A DNA stretch of 64,000 nucleotides from Rhizophagus clarus (GCA_015698045.1 BLAL01000298.1:434001-498000), one strand, 5' to 3'. Shown: positions 1 to 11,971, numbered from the stretch's first letter. The notes: generated by a model not told the origin, from the letters alone. Made by a program: numbers and translations.

Positions 1-2051
1 TGTACACCAAATTGTTGGTCTGTTGATCTTTTGCTTTTAATTAAACCCCAAGCATAATTAAATTTAGTTTGTGTTGTAGCGTCACCGTCTACATTTTCTC
101 GTTCATATTGCCTTCGCAATACCTATTAAAATTAAAGTATGTTTTAATAAATGTCTAAATCAGAACAATAATACTTTGTCGTGAAATTTACATTTAATTC
201 ATCTATTGTAAGGGGAAATTCGGCGTCGGCGGCATACGGTAAATCGGTCATTTTTGAAGAAAATAAATAGAATCAAGAAAGATAAAAAAAATTTTGATTT
301 TTAATTATCCGAGTTTCGGGTATCTCAAACCCGTAAACTTGATCAAAAACCCGATAATCAATGAACAAATAAAGTATAAAACGGATAAAATTCCGCACGT
401 GTTCTTTCTTTGCTAGAACACAATTGAACATAGCAAGGGCAGTTGCTTTTTTACGCTATAGTTTTCTGGAATGTAACAACAGAAGTGCTGTAGGGTATTC
501 TGTTGTCTGGGGTGCACGTCCTGTGACAACAGTTCAAAAACCATTTTCTGAAAAGAACCTTTCCTTGTACAATGTGTTCCGCCTCCACAATTGTACAATT
601 TGTGTTTGACGTCTCTGTTGTATCAGCTAACTATCAAGAGACTTCTAGATATACAATATCATTTTGTCGATTTCATTGTCGCGGCTTAGCTTCTCAATGT
701 GATATTTTACGCCATATCTTGTAATATACTTCCTAAAATCTCCAACTTTGATTTCACGTAAATTTAATGACACTACTGAACGCTTTTCATGATATGAACG
801 GAATCAAATTAGAAAAAGGCAGGCGTTTTATTATTCGATAGATTTTAGGAAATAGACAAATTGTCGAACTGTTCAGAAATGATGTTTAAAATTAAGCACA
901 AAACAAAAAATAATTTTAATTTATTGAATCTTTATTATTTTAGATAATTAATTATATGTTCTAGATAAGATGATCATGGGCCGTTTCCATTAATTAAGTA
1001 TCACTTTTAAAGGAACATGTTATTAAATAATAGTTGATGCTAAGTTCAGTTTGCCATGTTTGAAATGATTACTTAGAAGTTGAACACTGAAGTGGAGTAT
1101 ATAGTCTTGTAAGAATTTCTCTAACGGATTATATTTAGACTGTTGAAGGATTTTTTTTTTGGATATAAATGGCGATAGTCTGGATGAAATCATTTACTAT
1201 CTTGTTAAAAGATATACATTTTCATGTACATTTTATCTCCCAATCAGAAATGAAGTTGAAATACTGATCAAGAAGTACCAGTTTGAAATGGAGATAATAA
1301 TACAAATGTCGGTAGTTGGTTTAGGTAGCTTTTGGAGAAATGGGTATATCATGAGAGGATCATGAGGAGATTCTCAGGTAGATAAAAACGAAGCTTTTGA
1401 ACATGAACAATCTAATTGGCAGATATGCAAATAATCTTCTTGGTATTTGACAAGAATCATCCGAATATAACAATTTAAACAATTTAGCAATATTCGTGCT
1501 TATGTTTGTATCATTTGTTAATAAAATAAAGTATAATTTATAATATTTATCAAAGAGAAATTTTTTTATTATATTCACTGGATTGATTCTCACCGATCAC
1601 TATTACGGTATTGTGATTTGATTGCTTTTATTGATTATCGGACATAGGTCGAACTTTATTTTACTTTCATATTATTTATAATTCGTTATGATAATAAAAA
1701 TCACCAAATCTTTCATTTAGAGGAATAGTACTAAACTTGTTAGATATATTTTAAAGAAACTTGCAACAAATTCCATTCATTTACTGCCCATTAAACTTAA
1801 ATTTTTTAATCTTTTAATTGATTGAAAAGACTATGGGTCCAAGAAATGCCGATTTTATTCGTTTAACATTTAAAATAGTTTGGCAAAAATCGATATCGTG
1901 GTAAAATATATATCTTTAATACTTTTCTCAATTTTGAAGTTAGAATTTCCGAAAAAAATGACATCTTTACTTCAATGTCAGCAATAAAAAATCTTTGAGT
2001 AAAAGCCTTTACTTGGTAGAAAATAGAAACGTTAAATTGAATCACACTTAC
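1..2051. other. Intergenic, no convincing gene
   Basis: AT-rich non-coding DNA. The only open frames are short, overlap on both strands (about 413-609, 1159-1365) and show no recognisable family, so I treat them as chance. A piece at about 305-365 (gggtatctcaaacccg and gatcaaaaacccg) resembles the ends of the small inverted-repeat element at 34128-34340, suggesting an old element fragment. A weak hairpin built from ttgtacaat and attgtacaa lies at about 566-600. Confidence 0.5.
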
Positions 2052-2089
2052 CTACATAGTTACTACGACACGATGTGGCAACTATGTAG
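2052..2089. repeat. Perfect 10-bp inverted repeat upstream of the 2253 gene
   Basis: ctacatagtt at 2052-2061 and its exact reverse complement aactatgtag at 2080-2089 flank an 18-bp spacer. A CACGTG box follows at 2111-2116 and a TATA box at 2136. The position, 50 bp upstream of a TATA box, suits a dimeric regulator site or a hairpin; which one is inference. Confidence 0.45.
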
Positions 2090-2135
2090 CACGTAAAAAT
2101 GTGTGTAGCACACGTGATGGATCACGAGTTAATTG

Positions 2136-2143
2136 TATATAAA
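2136..2143 (+). promoter_or_regulatory. TATA box of the 2253 gene
   Basis: TATATAAA lies 110 bp upstream of the ATG at 2253, followed by a CT/T-rich stretch (about 2150-2230) typical of fungal 5' leaders. A CACGTG E-box-like palindrome lies 20 bp further upstream. Confidence 0.5.
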
Positions 2144-2252
2144 GGACTGTCTCACCGTCTCAGTTTTATTATTCCTTTTTAACTTTTCTTTTTTCTTTTA
2201 ATAATTATTAATTGAACTTTCTTTTTTTAAAGAATTCTTGTACATCACAAAT

Positions 2253-3137
2253 ATGTTAAAATTTTTTGGAAGTAAAAAACAGGCAACATCCACCACAGAA
2301 AAACAACACAAAACAACTGCGGCTGCAAGCACCACCACAAACACGACCCTAGATCATGTACCAATACCTGACGACAATAAGATTATTCCAGAATTGGCAA
2401 TTACACCACCATTAGAAGGAAACCGATTTGAAGAAAATGATTCGTTTATGTTTAAAGAAGCATTAAATTATGTCGTAGTACGTTCATCACCAAATTCGAA
2501 TGATATTGAAATACTTCATCCTATCGCTGTACCAAAAGAATTTGTTAATAATCCGGAAACGGAAAATCTAGAAATTGTTGAAGATAATAAAAATGAAAAA
2601 GAAAAGGATAAACCTGTAATGTTAAGTGGTGAACAACAACAAATTCTACATGAAATATATTCTAAACAAATAATAAAATCAAAGAATTCACTATATCAGT
2701 GCACGCTTAAACAAATATATAATGATTATATAATAGGAGAAGCAAAGCGTATTTCATCAGTAGGAGAACCAGTAATCACAATTCATACTCCTCAATTAGA
2801 AACCGAGTTACGTAGAACAGGTGCACTTAGTAACACATGGCATTTTAAATTTGAAGGAAGAGATTATAGATGGAAACCAACCTTGCTTGGTGCAAAAGAT
2901 TCTGATTTAATATGTGAATTAATCGAATATGAAATATCTCCCTACGCTAGTAGTAGTGTTAAAAAGAAAAAGAGAGAAGCTGTGGCTACGCTAAAGAGGA
3001 AAAGTGAAAATTGGGATATGATTGGTGATCTACAAATTCTTAAGAATGCTTGGCAGGGTGTTGAAAAACATCGTAATTTGGAAATTCTTTTGGTAATCGG
3101 TTGTTTAGTTATGTTGGATATTATCGAGACCTCGTAA
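2253..3137 (+). CDS. Unknown protein with a possible tubby/LURP-like C-terminal fold
   Basis: Single-exon frame of 294 aa. The frame is open from a TTG at 2238, but the first ATG is at 2253, 110 bp after a TATA box, so I start there. The N-terminal 100 residues are low complexity (Thr/Lys-rich, then acidic). A compact region follows (about residues 125-225), with an aromatic/basic core NTWHFKFEGRDYRWKP. A basic patch (VKKKKRE, about 237-243) precedes a hydrophobic last strand, LEILLVIGCLVMLDI. A WHF/YRWK core plus a terminal hydrophobic helix recalls fungal tubby-C-terminal-like proteins, but this is an impression, not an identification. No signal peptide. Converges on the 3321-4877 gene with only 183 bp between stop codons, filled by two long poly(T) runs that may serve 3'-end formation on either strand. 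Confidence 0.8.
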   Translation: MLKFFGSKKQATSTTEKQHKTTAAASTTTNTTLDHVPIPDDNKIIPELAITPPLEGNRFEENDSFMFKEALNYVVVRSSPNSNDIEILHPIAVPKEFVNNPETENLEIVEDNKNEKEKDKPVMLSGEQQQILHEIYSKQIIKSKNSLYQCTLKQIYNDYIIGEAKRISSVGEPVITIHTPQLETELRRTGALSNTWHFKFEGRDYRWKPTLLGAKDSDLICELIEYEISPYASSSVKKKKREAVATLKRKSENWDMIGDLQILKNAWQGVEKHRNLEILLVIGCLVMLDIIETS

Positions 3138-3320
3138 CATTTTTAATATTAAATTATTTAATAAACAAAATAAATAAATTTTACATTTTATTTTTATTTT
3201 TGACTTTTTTTTTTTTTTTTTTTTTACAAAACGAGTCTATTGTAGTCACGTGCTTCAAATCAGTATATACATTTTATTTTTTTTTTTTTTTTTTTTTTAG
3301 TCGGTTACAATAGCTTCTGA

Positions 3321-4877
3321 TTAACGGTGACGAGATAATACTTGAGCTTTACTAATTGTATTACTATTATTTTTTTGGTTAACTATGACGGCAGGGAAAT
3401 AACAAATATCAACTATTTGGTTTGATACATCCGTTTTATCCCAAGCACCTTTCATATTATGTTCATCAACATTTGTACCTTGATTATAATAAACCAATTT
3501 TGGTTGAGGATCTATGGATTTTAATTTAAAATAAATTAGAGAAATAAATCTTAATATAATTTGTTTTGCTTCCTCTTTAACTTGCAGTGATTCCGCGGAA
3601 GGAAGCGTACGACATCCTTCCATGAATTTTAGGAGTTGTGATACTAATGAAGTTATAAATGGGTGTGTATCATTTTCAAAAGTTGAAAAGGAGGAGGTGC
3701 TTAGTGATGAGTAAATTAAAGAACGAAGTTTAGTGCATGTTTTTCTGAGAGATGTATCTCCACTCGCACGAGCACCTGTAAACCTATTTAATAATTCACA
3801 CAATTTTTCGGTGGTATTAACCAAATCATATTCAAGGTTATCATCATCATAATCATCTTCCAAGTATGTATCCTTCACTGCAAAATAACCTTCGACTCGT
3901 TCATTAAGTAAAGACGTAATTTTTGACTCTAATGCTGCGGCTAAGCGTATTTTTGATTTTGAATCATCTTGGAATGATCCTAATTGGTATGATTCTAATA
4001 ACTCATTTGCTGCATCTTGATTAATTTTAATTTCACCATCTGATAAGGTCGTGAACGTAAGGAACGATCGTTGTAATTTCTTAATTTCATCCTTTACTCC
4101 GCTAGTTGATCCTTCCATGTGACCATCGTTCATCGTACCGTTTACGGAAGAGGCATATTCTTTAATTTGATCTTCGTAAATTTTAATTTTTTTACGAAGT
4201 TTATGAATTTCTTTCTCCTGTTTCTTTATTGTCTCGTAAGCATCATCATCTTTACCGGTATTGATTCCACTATAATCACTTTCAGGTAGACTATCTTTTG
4301 AAAAGTTAAATGAATCATTTAAACCAGTAGACCTTCTTTTATGAACATGATTACTTGATTCTCCAATACCATTAGTATTCTTTTGCTGTTTTGATGTGGT
4401 TAATTTATCTTGTTCAGTTCTTAATCTATTCATTTGACTTTGTAATATGACCAATTCAGTTTTTAATCCATCATCATCTTGTCGTTTCTTGTCAAAATTT
4501 CCTTCATTACCTTCACTATCTCCTACAAATGCATCATTTTCATCATCTAACAATTCACCTTCAAGTTGAGCTTGAACTGAATTTTGAGCTTGAATCGAAT
4601 TTAATAATTGAGTTGATACAGTATTTAATAATTCCTCAGGAATTGGTGTAACATTATCATTCTTGGGATGCTTTTTTTGTAAACTACTTATTAAATCACT
4701 TAATCCTTTATTTACTAATCGTATAATCTCTACTGATTCTTTACGTTGTTCTGTTAAATGTTCTACAACATTAATTAATCGTCGACATTCATCTTCATAT
4801 ACTTGTTTTGTTTCGTTGCCTATACGAATCTTACGTCGACTTGCATCACTATTTCTTCTTTTAAAGACTTCAAACAT
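3321..4877 (-). CDS. Coiled-coil protein of unknown function
   Basis: Uninterrupted 518-aa frame starting at an ATG (4877-4875). The N-terminus is basic (MFEVFKRRNSDASRRK), followed by a heptad-like helix (about 28-65) and a Gln/Asn/acidic linker. Two clear coiled-coil stretches follow, at about 135-165 (TELVILQSQMNRLRTEQ) and about 212-245 (IKKQEKEIHKLRKKIKIYED). The C-terminal half (about 260-500) is helical and richer in hydrophobics (for example QIILRFISLIYFKLKS), so it may be a folded domain. No catalytic motif, membrane segment or zinc motif seen. Such proteins often act as scaffolds, but I do not recognise the family. Tail-to-tail with the 2253 gene. Codon use and length mark it as a genuine conserved gene rather than an expanded-family member. 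Confidence 0.85.
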   Translation of the reverse strand: MFEVFKRRNSDASRRKIRIGNETKQVYEDECRRLINVVEHLTEQRKESVEIIRLVNKGLSDLISSLQKKHPKNDNVTPIPEELLNTVSTQLLNSIQAQNSVQAQLEGELLDDENDAFVGDSEGNEGNFDKKRQDDDGLKTELVILQSQMNRLRTEQDKLTTSKQQKNTNGIGESSNHVHKRRSTGLNDSFNFSKDSLPESDYSGINTGKDDDAYETIKKQEKEIHKLRKKIKIYEDQIKEYASSVNGTMNDGHMEGSTSGVKDEIKKLQRSFLTFTTLSDGEIKINQDAANELLESYQLGSFQDDSKSKIRLAAALESKITSLLNERVEGYFAVKDTYLEDDYDDDNLEYDLVNTTEKLCELLNRFTGARASGDTSLRKTCTKLRSLIYSSLSTSSFSTFENDTHPFITSLVSQLLKFMEGCRTLPSAESLQVKEEAKQIILRFISLIYFKLKSIDPQPKLVYYNQGTNVDEHNMKGAWDKTDVSNQIVDICYFPAVIVNQKNNSNTISKAQVLSRHR

Positions 4878-6019
4878 TATGAGAATTTCACGGGATATTT
4901 ACTTTATGGATGTGTTTTAAGCGCGCGCAAAAAAAGTGATAAAAAAAAAAATTTTTTAAAATAAACAAAAGAAAAAGTAGTTTGTTTATTGACAAGTGAA
5001 TTTATTTGTTTTGTGGGGAATTAAAATTTAACAGGATATTTATTGTCAACAATGGAATGGAACAGGTGACATTCCGTGATGCACATGTACGAAATTTACA
5101 CATACATAATCTTTTCTTTATCACTCGTGAAATTACATGACTCATCGCATTAATTCTACCTTTTTCTGAGCGCGTTCTTTGTTTTTTTTTAAGAACAAAG
5201 AAACTCTTCACTTTATTTAGTAAGGTTTGGGTGTGAGTTTGTGAATTTAAAGAAAAATTTAACGTCAATCCTGATATTTTTGATCTATTTATTGCTGAGA
5301 AAATTTAAAGTTTTAATTCAAGAACAATGGATTTTATACCTGTATTCTCTCTATTTTATAGCAGACGTTGCAAAAATGTCAATCGGTCGATTAACTTAAG
5401 GAACGCAATGGTAAAATTTATGGAGAAAATAAAATCATTTTTAGAAAAAAATCTTTTTAATTCAATTAACAATTTTTTAGTCAAAGAATAAAAAAAATTT
5501 TTTCTATTGTTCTCTTACTTCAAAATAGGACCATATTTCTGAAAAGTTTTTTTTAATAGTACCTAATCAAGTATCCTTATCAGACAAAAATGCGCCCATT
5601 TAATGTATAATGACCAAAACGTCACGCGATTTACCTTATGGGCTTATACGTTTGTTGATCTTCGATTAGTAATGCGAGATTACAAGATGTTCGTGAGAAT
5701 TATGCGATTAATGATTGGATGATTTGAAACACGTGCGGTTTCATAAAGATCTAAAATTAACATATAAATAACGGATAATTATTTACAAAAATTTTAATAA
5801 AACTTTTTTTAGTTAAGTAATTAATTTGTAAGTATTGTATAACAGATAATTCGCTTGACAATATCTAAAAATAATATTTTTTTTAAGAATTTAATGATTA
5901 CGAGACATGAAGCAATAAGAATATGATCAGTGAGCTCCGTTCAATAAATTTTCACTAATCATATTGCTTATTGCAAACACGATAGTGCCGCAGTTACGAG
6001 GACATGAATGCCGAAACAG
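4878..6019. other. Upstream region of the 3321-4877 gene, no gene seen
   Basis: Contains the presumed minus-strand promoter and a gcgcgcgc run at 4921-4928. An 88-codon minus-strand frame at 5002-5268 has no family resemblance and is probably chance. From about 5700 onward the A+T content climbs toward the island that follows. Confidence 0.4.
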
Positions 6020-7960
6020 TAAATGCCTGACTAAAATATTTTTTTTTTTATTCAACCTATAATTAAATATAACTGATATAATTAAATTTCAAAATTTTCA
6101 ATAAAAAAAAAAAAAAGGAAATTAGCCGTACTTTTCATGTATTTAAAGTTAAACCAGATACAAGTATATTGCTAATTTTCTAAATCTGTTAATTTTTAAT
6201 ATATAATTTTGTATTATAATAATTGTAAGCATTTTACCATAGTAAAATAAAATAAAGTATTAAATAATATTTACTATATTAAATTACTTTATTAAGTTTA
6301 ATAATTTTATATTTTATTTTATTTTTTATATTAAAAAATTATTTTTTAAAGAAAATAATCAATTTTGGAAATATAATTAATTATATATATATTTATCATA
6401 TGTGATATGTTATATTCCTTATAATATATTACATATGAAAGTCATTTTAGTATATTAAGAAAATTACTAAAGTGACTAAAATATATATAATATAAGGTTT
6501 TTTATAAATGTATAAGATATACAATTTACTAAAATTAAAAAAAAAAATCATTTTTTATAATTTTTTAATATTTAATAATCCAATTTAAACAGACTTTTTT
6601 GTAAAAATATAAAGATCAGAGATTCTGAAAATTTTTAATAAAATTATATAATCAAAATAATTAATATAATTAATATATAATAATTATTAGAAAAAAAGAT
6701 GCAATATATTACAAATATAAAAAATATATATATATATATTTTTTTTTTAAATTTTATTTATAAAAATTTAACCAATTATTTAATTTATTAAATACATATA
6801 AAAGATTAATATTTATTAATTGGTCCATTCTTCCATATTGCTAAATATGTTGTATTTGATTTGTTTTGACTCATTTTTTTAATTTTATTAAATTGGTTGT
6901 ATAATATCCATTCAAATACATTGTCTTCATATTAATGATCTATATATGCTTTTATTGATATTTAGTTCATATATCATATAAACAATTTATCAGAAGCTAT
7001 ATCCACCCTGACCTGCAGAATACGATCATCAAATTAATAATATTTTAATTAAATATAATAATCTTTTATTTTTAAACTTTAAATTAAATAATAGTTAATT
7101 TTATTCAATTTAAATTATTATTAATTATTATTATTTAATATTTTAAATATATAAAATATTATATTTTAGTTAAAATCACTAATAATACTTAAGGATTTTA
7201 ATAAATTAGTATAATATTTAAAAATAAAACTATAGTAAATTTTTATTAAAAATTAGTAAATGTTAAAATTGCTAAAATTATATATTGTAAAACTAAAAAA
7301 TCTTAATAAAACTACATTAAAATTTTAATAAAATAATTTTATTTTAACTAATATATGCAAACTTTATATTATTTTTAAAAATATTTTATAAATTTAAAAA
7401 GTTGGTTAATATTATACTTAAAGGTATATAAAATAAACAAAAATTTTCTTTCAAAAAAAAAAAAGAGTATGTATTATACATAAAAATATAATTTACAATA
7501 TACAGTAATAATTTTATATTATTATTTTATTAATAATTTTATTATTATTAACTTTTTTTATTTTTTAATTTTTATATATCTAAAAAAAAATAAATATTAT
7601 ATTTAAATGCTATTTTATAAAATTATTTTAATAATACTAATATATGTTTTTTAAAAAAAAAATCATTATAATTTAGATTATATTTTTATGTAATATCTGG
7701 ATTTTCATCCACTATATAAAAATATAATATTAAATAGTATACTAAAAAAATACTAGTTATTTTAAATTTATTAAATAAGTAAATAATTATTACAATATAA
7801 TTTATTTTTTTTTTTTTTTATTAAAATAATTTTTCAAGTGATCAAAAAAATAAAAATATTTGAAAATATTGCTAATATTTTTCATTTGCCTGATTTATTA
7901 TTTTACTAATATTTTTTATATAATTAATAAAATTAATAATAAAATTTTTCCTTCTCAACG
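6020..7960. repeat. Extreme A+T island of about 1.9 kb
   Basis: Nearly every line is A or T only, with poly(T) and poly(A) runs, ATAT runs and repeated ttaatataatt-type words. G and C cluster only briefly, at about 6820-7020 (ttggtccattcttccat; accctgacctgcag). No frame longer than 60 codons. It is visibly more A+T-rich than both flanks. Candidates are a decayed repeat, a replication/centromere-like AT tract or organelle-derived DNA; the sequence alone does not decide. Confidence 0.6.
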
Positions 7961-9114
7961 ATCTAAATTATTTGCCCATTTTTAATGTCATCCGGCATTA
8001 CCAAATCACGTGTAAAATCACGTGAGCAATTGAACCAATTTATGAAGAGACGACCTCCGAGGTATTTTAAATACCGGCACTGTTTACAGATAGTATTGCA
8101 TTTATGTACTATTTTGTATATACATTGGCCAGCATTGACCTGTAAAAAATTGTACAATTAAATAAAATAAAATATTAATTATAAAATCGTTTTTCAAAAA
8201 AAAAATCAAGTAGATACGTACTCAATGTCTCAACCGCTATTTTTTTTTAATGTATTAAAAACGTGTGATTGACTATTTTATATATAATAATTTTATTACA
8301 AAATCACCGTCAGCTTTGAAATTTCTTTAATGTACTCAACTTCACTACTTACCACTGTTAGTTTTGGTATATTTATTCAACAAACACTCAGTTTGCGCAT
8401 GATGAGTCCTCAACTCCTCATATTAAATTGAATGTGTTTATTACAGCAATACAGCAATAACAATATAAGTTATTTTCGATTCTATTTATAATAGTCAAGG
8501 TTTAGAAGAATCAGCAAATATGATAAATACAACTTTAACAAATTAAAAATACTAATTCAAAGAATTACAGAATGGCTCGACACGTTTTATTCGTTTAAAA
8601 ATTAAATAATCAGGATTTTTGTTAAGTCTTTAATGATATTAAAATTTACACAGAATTTAATTATTTGATTTATTTTATTTTAAGCGATATAAATATGATC
8701 ATTTATTTGGTACAGTCAAAAGTAAGTCGAAACGAAACAAATAAATAAAATAACGTCAACAGTCAACACAATACATATTTTTATCGACCATTGTATGAAA
8801 GATTTTTTTTTTTCAATACCATTTGGTTAATAAAAAAAGTGAGGATAATTCATTTCATTATCCAATGATTCGCCTTTCAACAAAAGATATTAAATTTTTG
8901 GCAAAAGTATAGGTAAAACCTGATTGGTGAAAAATTTTAAAATTTGTACGAGGGATCACGGATAATGGTATAAATTCTAACTCCGATCTCCGTAAATATT
9001 CTTAAATTCTTTAATTTTTTAAAAATTCAAAATTATTTTCTGTAATAAAATTTTCCTCGTTAATTATAAGGTAAACATTATTTGAGATGATAGGTTTTAT
9101 TCAGATTAATTATT
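7961..9114. other. Intergenic with a short possible coding remnant
   Basis: A 64-codon minus-strand frame (7963-8157) is locally less A+T-rich and contains CNTICKQC and two tcacgtg words 13 bp apart (8007 and 8020). The Cys pattern faintly recalls the N-terminal head of the local kinases, but I cannot establish homology. The rest is AT-rich and includes the upstream region of the kinase gene at 9115. Confidence 0.3.
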
Positions 9115-10745
9115 ATGGCAAATAATTTATGGAAAGAGATTGATTTTGAAAAATATCAGGTAAAAAAAAAAAAAATAAAACAAACCGTTTATTCGTTAAA
9201 TAAAGTAAAAAAATAATTTATTAACTATATATTTTTTTTTTTTGTTTTAAAAAAAGTATCATGTTACAATTTCTTCTAATAATTCAGAAAAAACTATTGA
9301 AGAAAATAAGATAGTTAGAATTGAAGATTTGGAAAAAAGAAGAAATGCGTATGGGATATGTGGAGAATGTAAGAATCCAGGTACAGGAAACAAATGGTGT
9401 CAGAAATGTAATGCTGAAAGATTCGAAAAAAATTTTAATAAATGGACTAGTGGAAATAAAGAAATTGATGAATTAATAAAATACTCACAACTTAAAGCCG
9501 TATATCACCAAAAATGCCTTGAGTTGATACCTTTTGAAGATTTTAAAGAAGTTACTTATAAAGCTGAAGGTGGATTTGGTAAGATCTATGAAGCAAAATG
9601 GCCCAAAGGGCACATATGTTATTGGGACATTGAAAATAATGAATGGAATAGGAGATCAAATATCAAAGTTGCATTGAAGAGTTTAAATAATTTTTCTGAA
9701 AGGATTACAGAATTTATAAATGAGGTAAATAAAATAGAAAGAAAATGGATATTACTATTATTCATAATTTATTTAACATCTTTTTTATTTAGGTTAAATC
9801 ACATCTGGAGATTTATCTCACGGACGTTATTCAATGTTATGGGATAACTCAAAAGGAAGAAAATTATATGATGGTTTTACAATTCTGTGAAAATGGAAAT
9901 ATGAGAGATTATTTAAATAAATCAGAAAATTATATAGATTATGAATCAAAAATTGAGCATTTATATATGATGGCGAGAGGACTTTCTGATATTCATAATG
10001 CTGGAAAGGTTCATAGAGATATTCATCCAGGAAATATATTATTTTGGAGCGCTTCATATATAAGTGATTTAGGAATGTGCCAACGAGAAAAAGGTGAGAA
10101 AGATAATGAAATATTTGGAGTATTACCTTATATGGCACCAGAAGTTTTACGTAGACGTGAATATACAAAGGCAGCAGATATTTATTCATTTGGAATAGTA
10201 ATGCATGAATTTATATCAGAGGATATTCCATATTGTGAAATTCCTCATGATAAAACATTAGCTTTATCAATATGTAAAGATGGGCGTAGACCAGAAATTT
10301 CTGGAGATATACCCAAATTACTTGCAGATTTAATTATAAAATGTTGGGATGATAAAGCAGAAAATAGACCAACTGCTATAGAATTATGTCAAAAATTCAA
10401 GAAATTAGATGAAGAAATAAAAACTCATTGTGATAGTGAAGATGAAGATAACGAAAATAGTGAAGATGATAGTGATAAAGAAGATAATAAGGGTAAAAAT
10501 AATAACGGTAATAAAAAAAAAAATTTTAAATTATCCAAAAAGGATAGTGGAATTTGTTTTCAAATAAAAGAATGTGAAAAATTTAGAAAAAAAGAAAAAA
10601 TAAAATCAAAAAATAATGAAGCTTATAAAGCTTATTTTAGTAAATCTTTATCAGGTAAGTTTAATTTTTATTATCACAATTTTTTTTTTTATTTTTTTAC
10701 TAACTTTTTTTAATATTTTCAGAATGTCTCAGTTGTAAAATTTGA
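9115..10745 (+). CDS. TKL-type protein kinase with Cys-rich head, four exons
   Basis: Exons 9115-9159, 9257-9724, 9793-10654 and 10723-10745 join in frame with GT-AG introns to give 465 aa starting MANNLWKEIDF. A CxxC-x9-CxxC head (Cys 50, 53, 63, 66; CGEC...CQKC) is followed by WTSGN and the kinase domain. The glycine loop is AEGGFG (119-124), the ATP lysine is in VALK (156), the helix-C Glu lies at the exon 2/3 junction, HRDIHPGN is at 245-252 and MAPE is near 286. The magnesium motif is DLG (263-265) instead of DFG, a tolerated variant. All catalytic residues are present, so activity is plausible. The C-terminal tail (about 390-465) is acidic then lysine-rich, ending in ECLSCKI from a 23-nt last exon. 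This is the stand-alone form of the module fused to protease at 40-44 kb; the intron at the helix-C Glu is shared with that gene. Confidence 0.88.
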
Positions 10746-11359
10746 AGAAAATTTCCCATTTATATCTTTCATTTATTTATTATATATTATTATTATTATT
10801 TATTATTTATTATTTTTATCCAATTTAAGATTGTAAAACAGTATTATGTTAGTTTACTATTTTGTATAGTAAAATCCTTAAAGATTCTTATTGCATAACA
10901 AAATGCGAGAAATTCATACCTGTACCAAAATCACAATGATCATCCAAGTGATTTCGAACCAAAAAAAGAAAAAAAGAAACCAATTTTTAAATGGGCTCAC
11001 TCCCTTCCGATCATTAATATACATTTTCGGAAATTGCACCTGTCACTGTACATAATCCATTGTAAAAGCTATTCTTAAAGCAAAGTTTTCGGTTTTTTGT
11101 TCCTAAAATGTATTAGTAAGTATTATTAAGTTATTCTTTTTTGACATTTCATTCTGAAAATCACATAATGACGGAATTCCATTATCTATGGAGCGTTAAT
11201 CTGTTACCATGTTTTTTAATCATTTAATCATTTAAAGAGTGTCTAAATTAAAATAGAAATAACTTACCAAATATTTACGTATATTTGTATTATCATATTA
11301 TGATCATATGACATTTAAATTTTTTATTTGTTCCTCAATGGATCAACGTTATACTCAGA
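10746..11359. other. Intergenic between kinase and membrane-protein genes
   Basis: AT-rich 3' flank of the kinase gene, with att/tat trinucleotide runs at about 10770-10815. No supported gene. The last part is the upstream region of the 11549 gene. Confidence 0.4.
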
Positions 11360-11367
11360 TATATAAA
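11360..11367 (+). promoter_or_regulatory. TATA box of the 11549 gene
   Basis: TATATAAA, about 180 bp upstream of the first ATG and followed by a long C/T-rich tract (about 11382-11410). A short ATG-TAA uORF overlapping a GTAAGT-like word near 11446 leaves room for a 5'-leader intron; this is inference. Confidence 0.45.
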
Positions 11368-11548
11368 CTCGACGGATATTCTTTCTTTTTTTTTTTTCCT
11401 TTTCTTTCTTATTTTTAATCTAATTAATTAAAAAGATTTTTTATAATGTAAGTTTTTAATTAAAATAATTCTTTATTGTTTTATTTTTTCGTTTCGTGAT
11501 TATTGTATATAATTATTGACTTTGAACGTTAAAAACTTAGAAAAATTA

Positions 11549-11971
11549 ATGAACACAATGATTAAATCATCTCAAATAAGATTTTTCTTCATCATAAATC
11601 TTTTATTATTAAACCTATCTCAAATTGTATATTCAATACCAATAAATCGAAATCGAGGTTGGGTTTTTTGGTATTATTCAAATAATGGGCAAACCAAAGA
11701 TTGTGCAAATTATTGTATTCTCACTTTCGCCATCGTAGGAGGCATAATGTTATTATTAATTTTATGTGGGATTTTAAGTTGTTATCGCATAAAGAGACAA
11801 GCTTCAAAAGATGGTTATCCTTCATTTAAAAGTTATTCTTTTTTCGTCAAGGAAATGAATAATGAGGCGAATGAAAAAGGTGAAAACGAAAAAAGTGAAA
11901 AAAATAAAAGCAAAAAAATTGAAAGAAGTGAAAGTATGTCGGAAGTTCTCCCTTCAAAGAATCGGAAGTAA
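11549..11971 (+). CDS. Small single-pass membrane protein with signal peptide
   Basis: 140 aa from the ATG at 11549; a second ATG three codons on (11558) is equally possible. The frame is open from a TTG at 11516, but that is not a likely start. A hydrophobic signal peptide (FFFIINLLLLNLSQIVYS) probably ends before IPINR, leaving a lumenal segment of only about 30 residues with DCANYC. One membrane helix follows (ILTFAIVGGIMLLLILCGIL), then SCYRIKRQ as the cytoplasmic stop-transfer. The tail of about 50 residues is highly charged (Glu/Lys/Asn/Ser). The layout is that of a small type I membrane protein; function unknown. Not part of the duplicated families around it. Confidence 0.7.
   Translation: MNTMIKSSQIRFFFIINLLLLNLSQIVYSIPINRNRGWVFWYYSNNGQTKDCANYCILTFAIVGGIMLLLILCGILSCYRIKRQASKDGYPSFKSYSFFVKEMNNEANEKGENEKSEKNKSKKIERSESMSEVLPSKNRK

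Noticed and set aside
5002..5268. 88-codon minus-strand frame upstream of the coiled-coil gene
   Set aside because: No ATG context or domain; polar low-complexity composition; probably the leader and promoter region of that gene.
6020..7960. Mitochondrial insertion as an established call
   Set aside because: Composition alone suggested it, but I saw no recognisable mitochondrial gene or rRNA piece, so it is only listed as a possibility.
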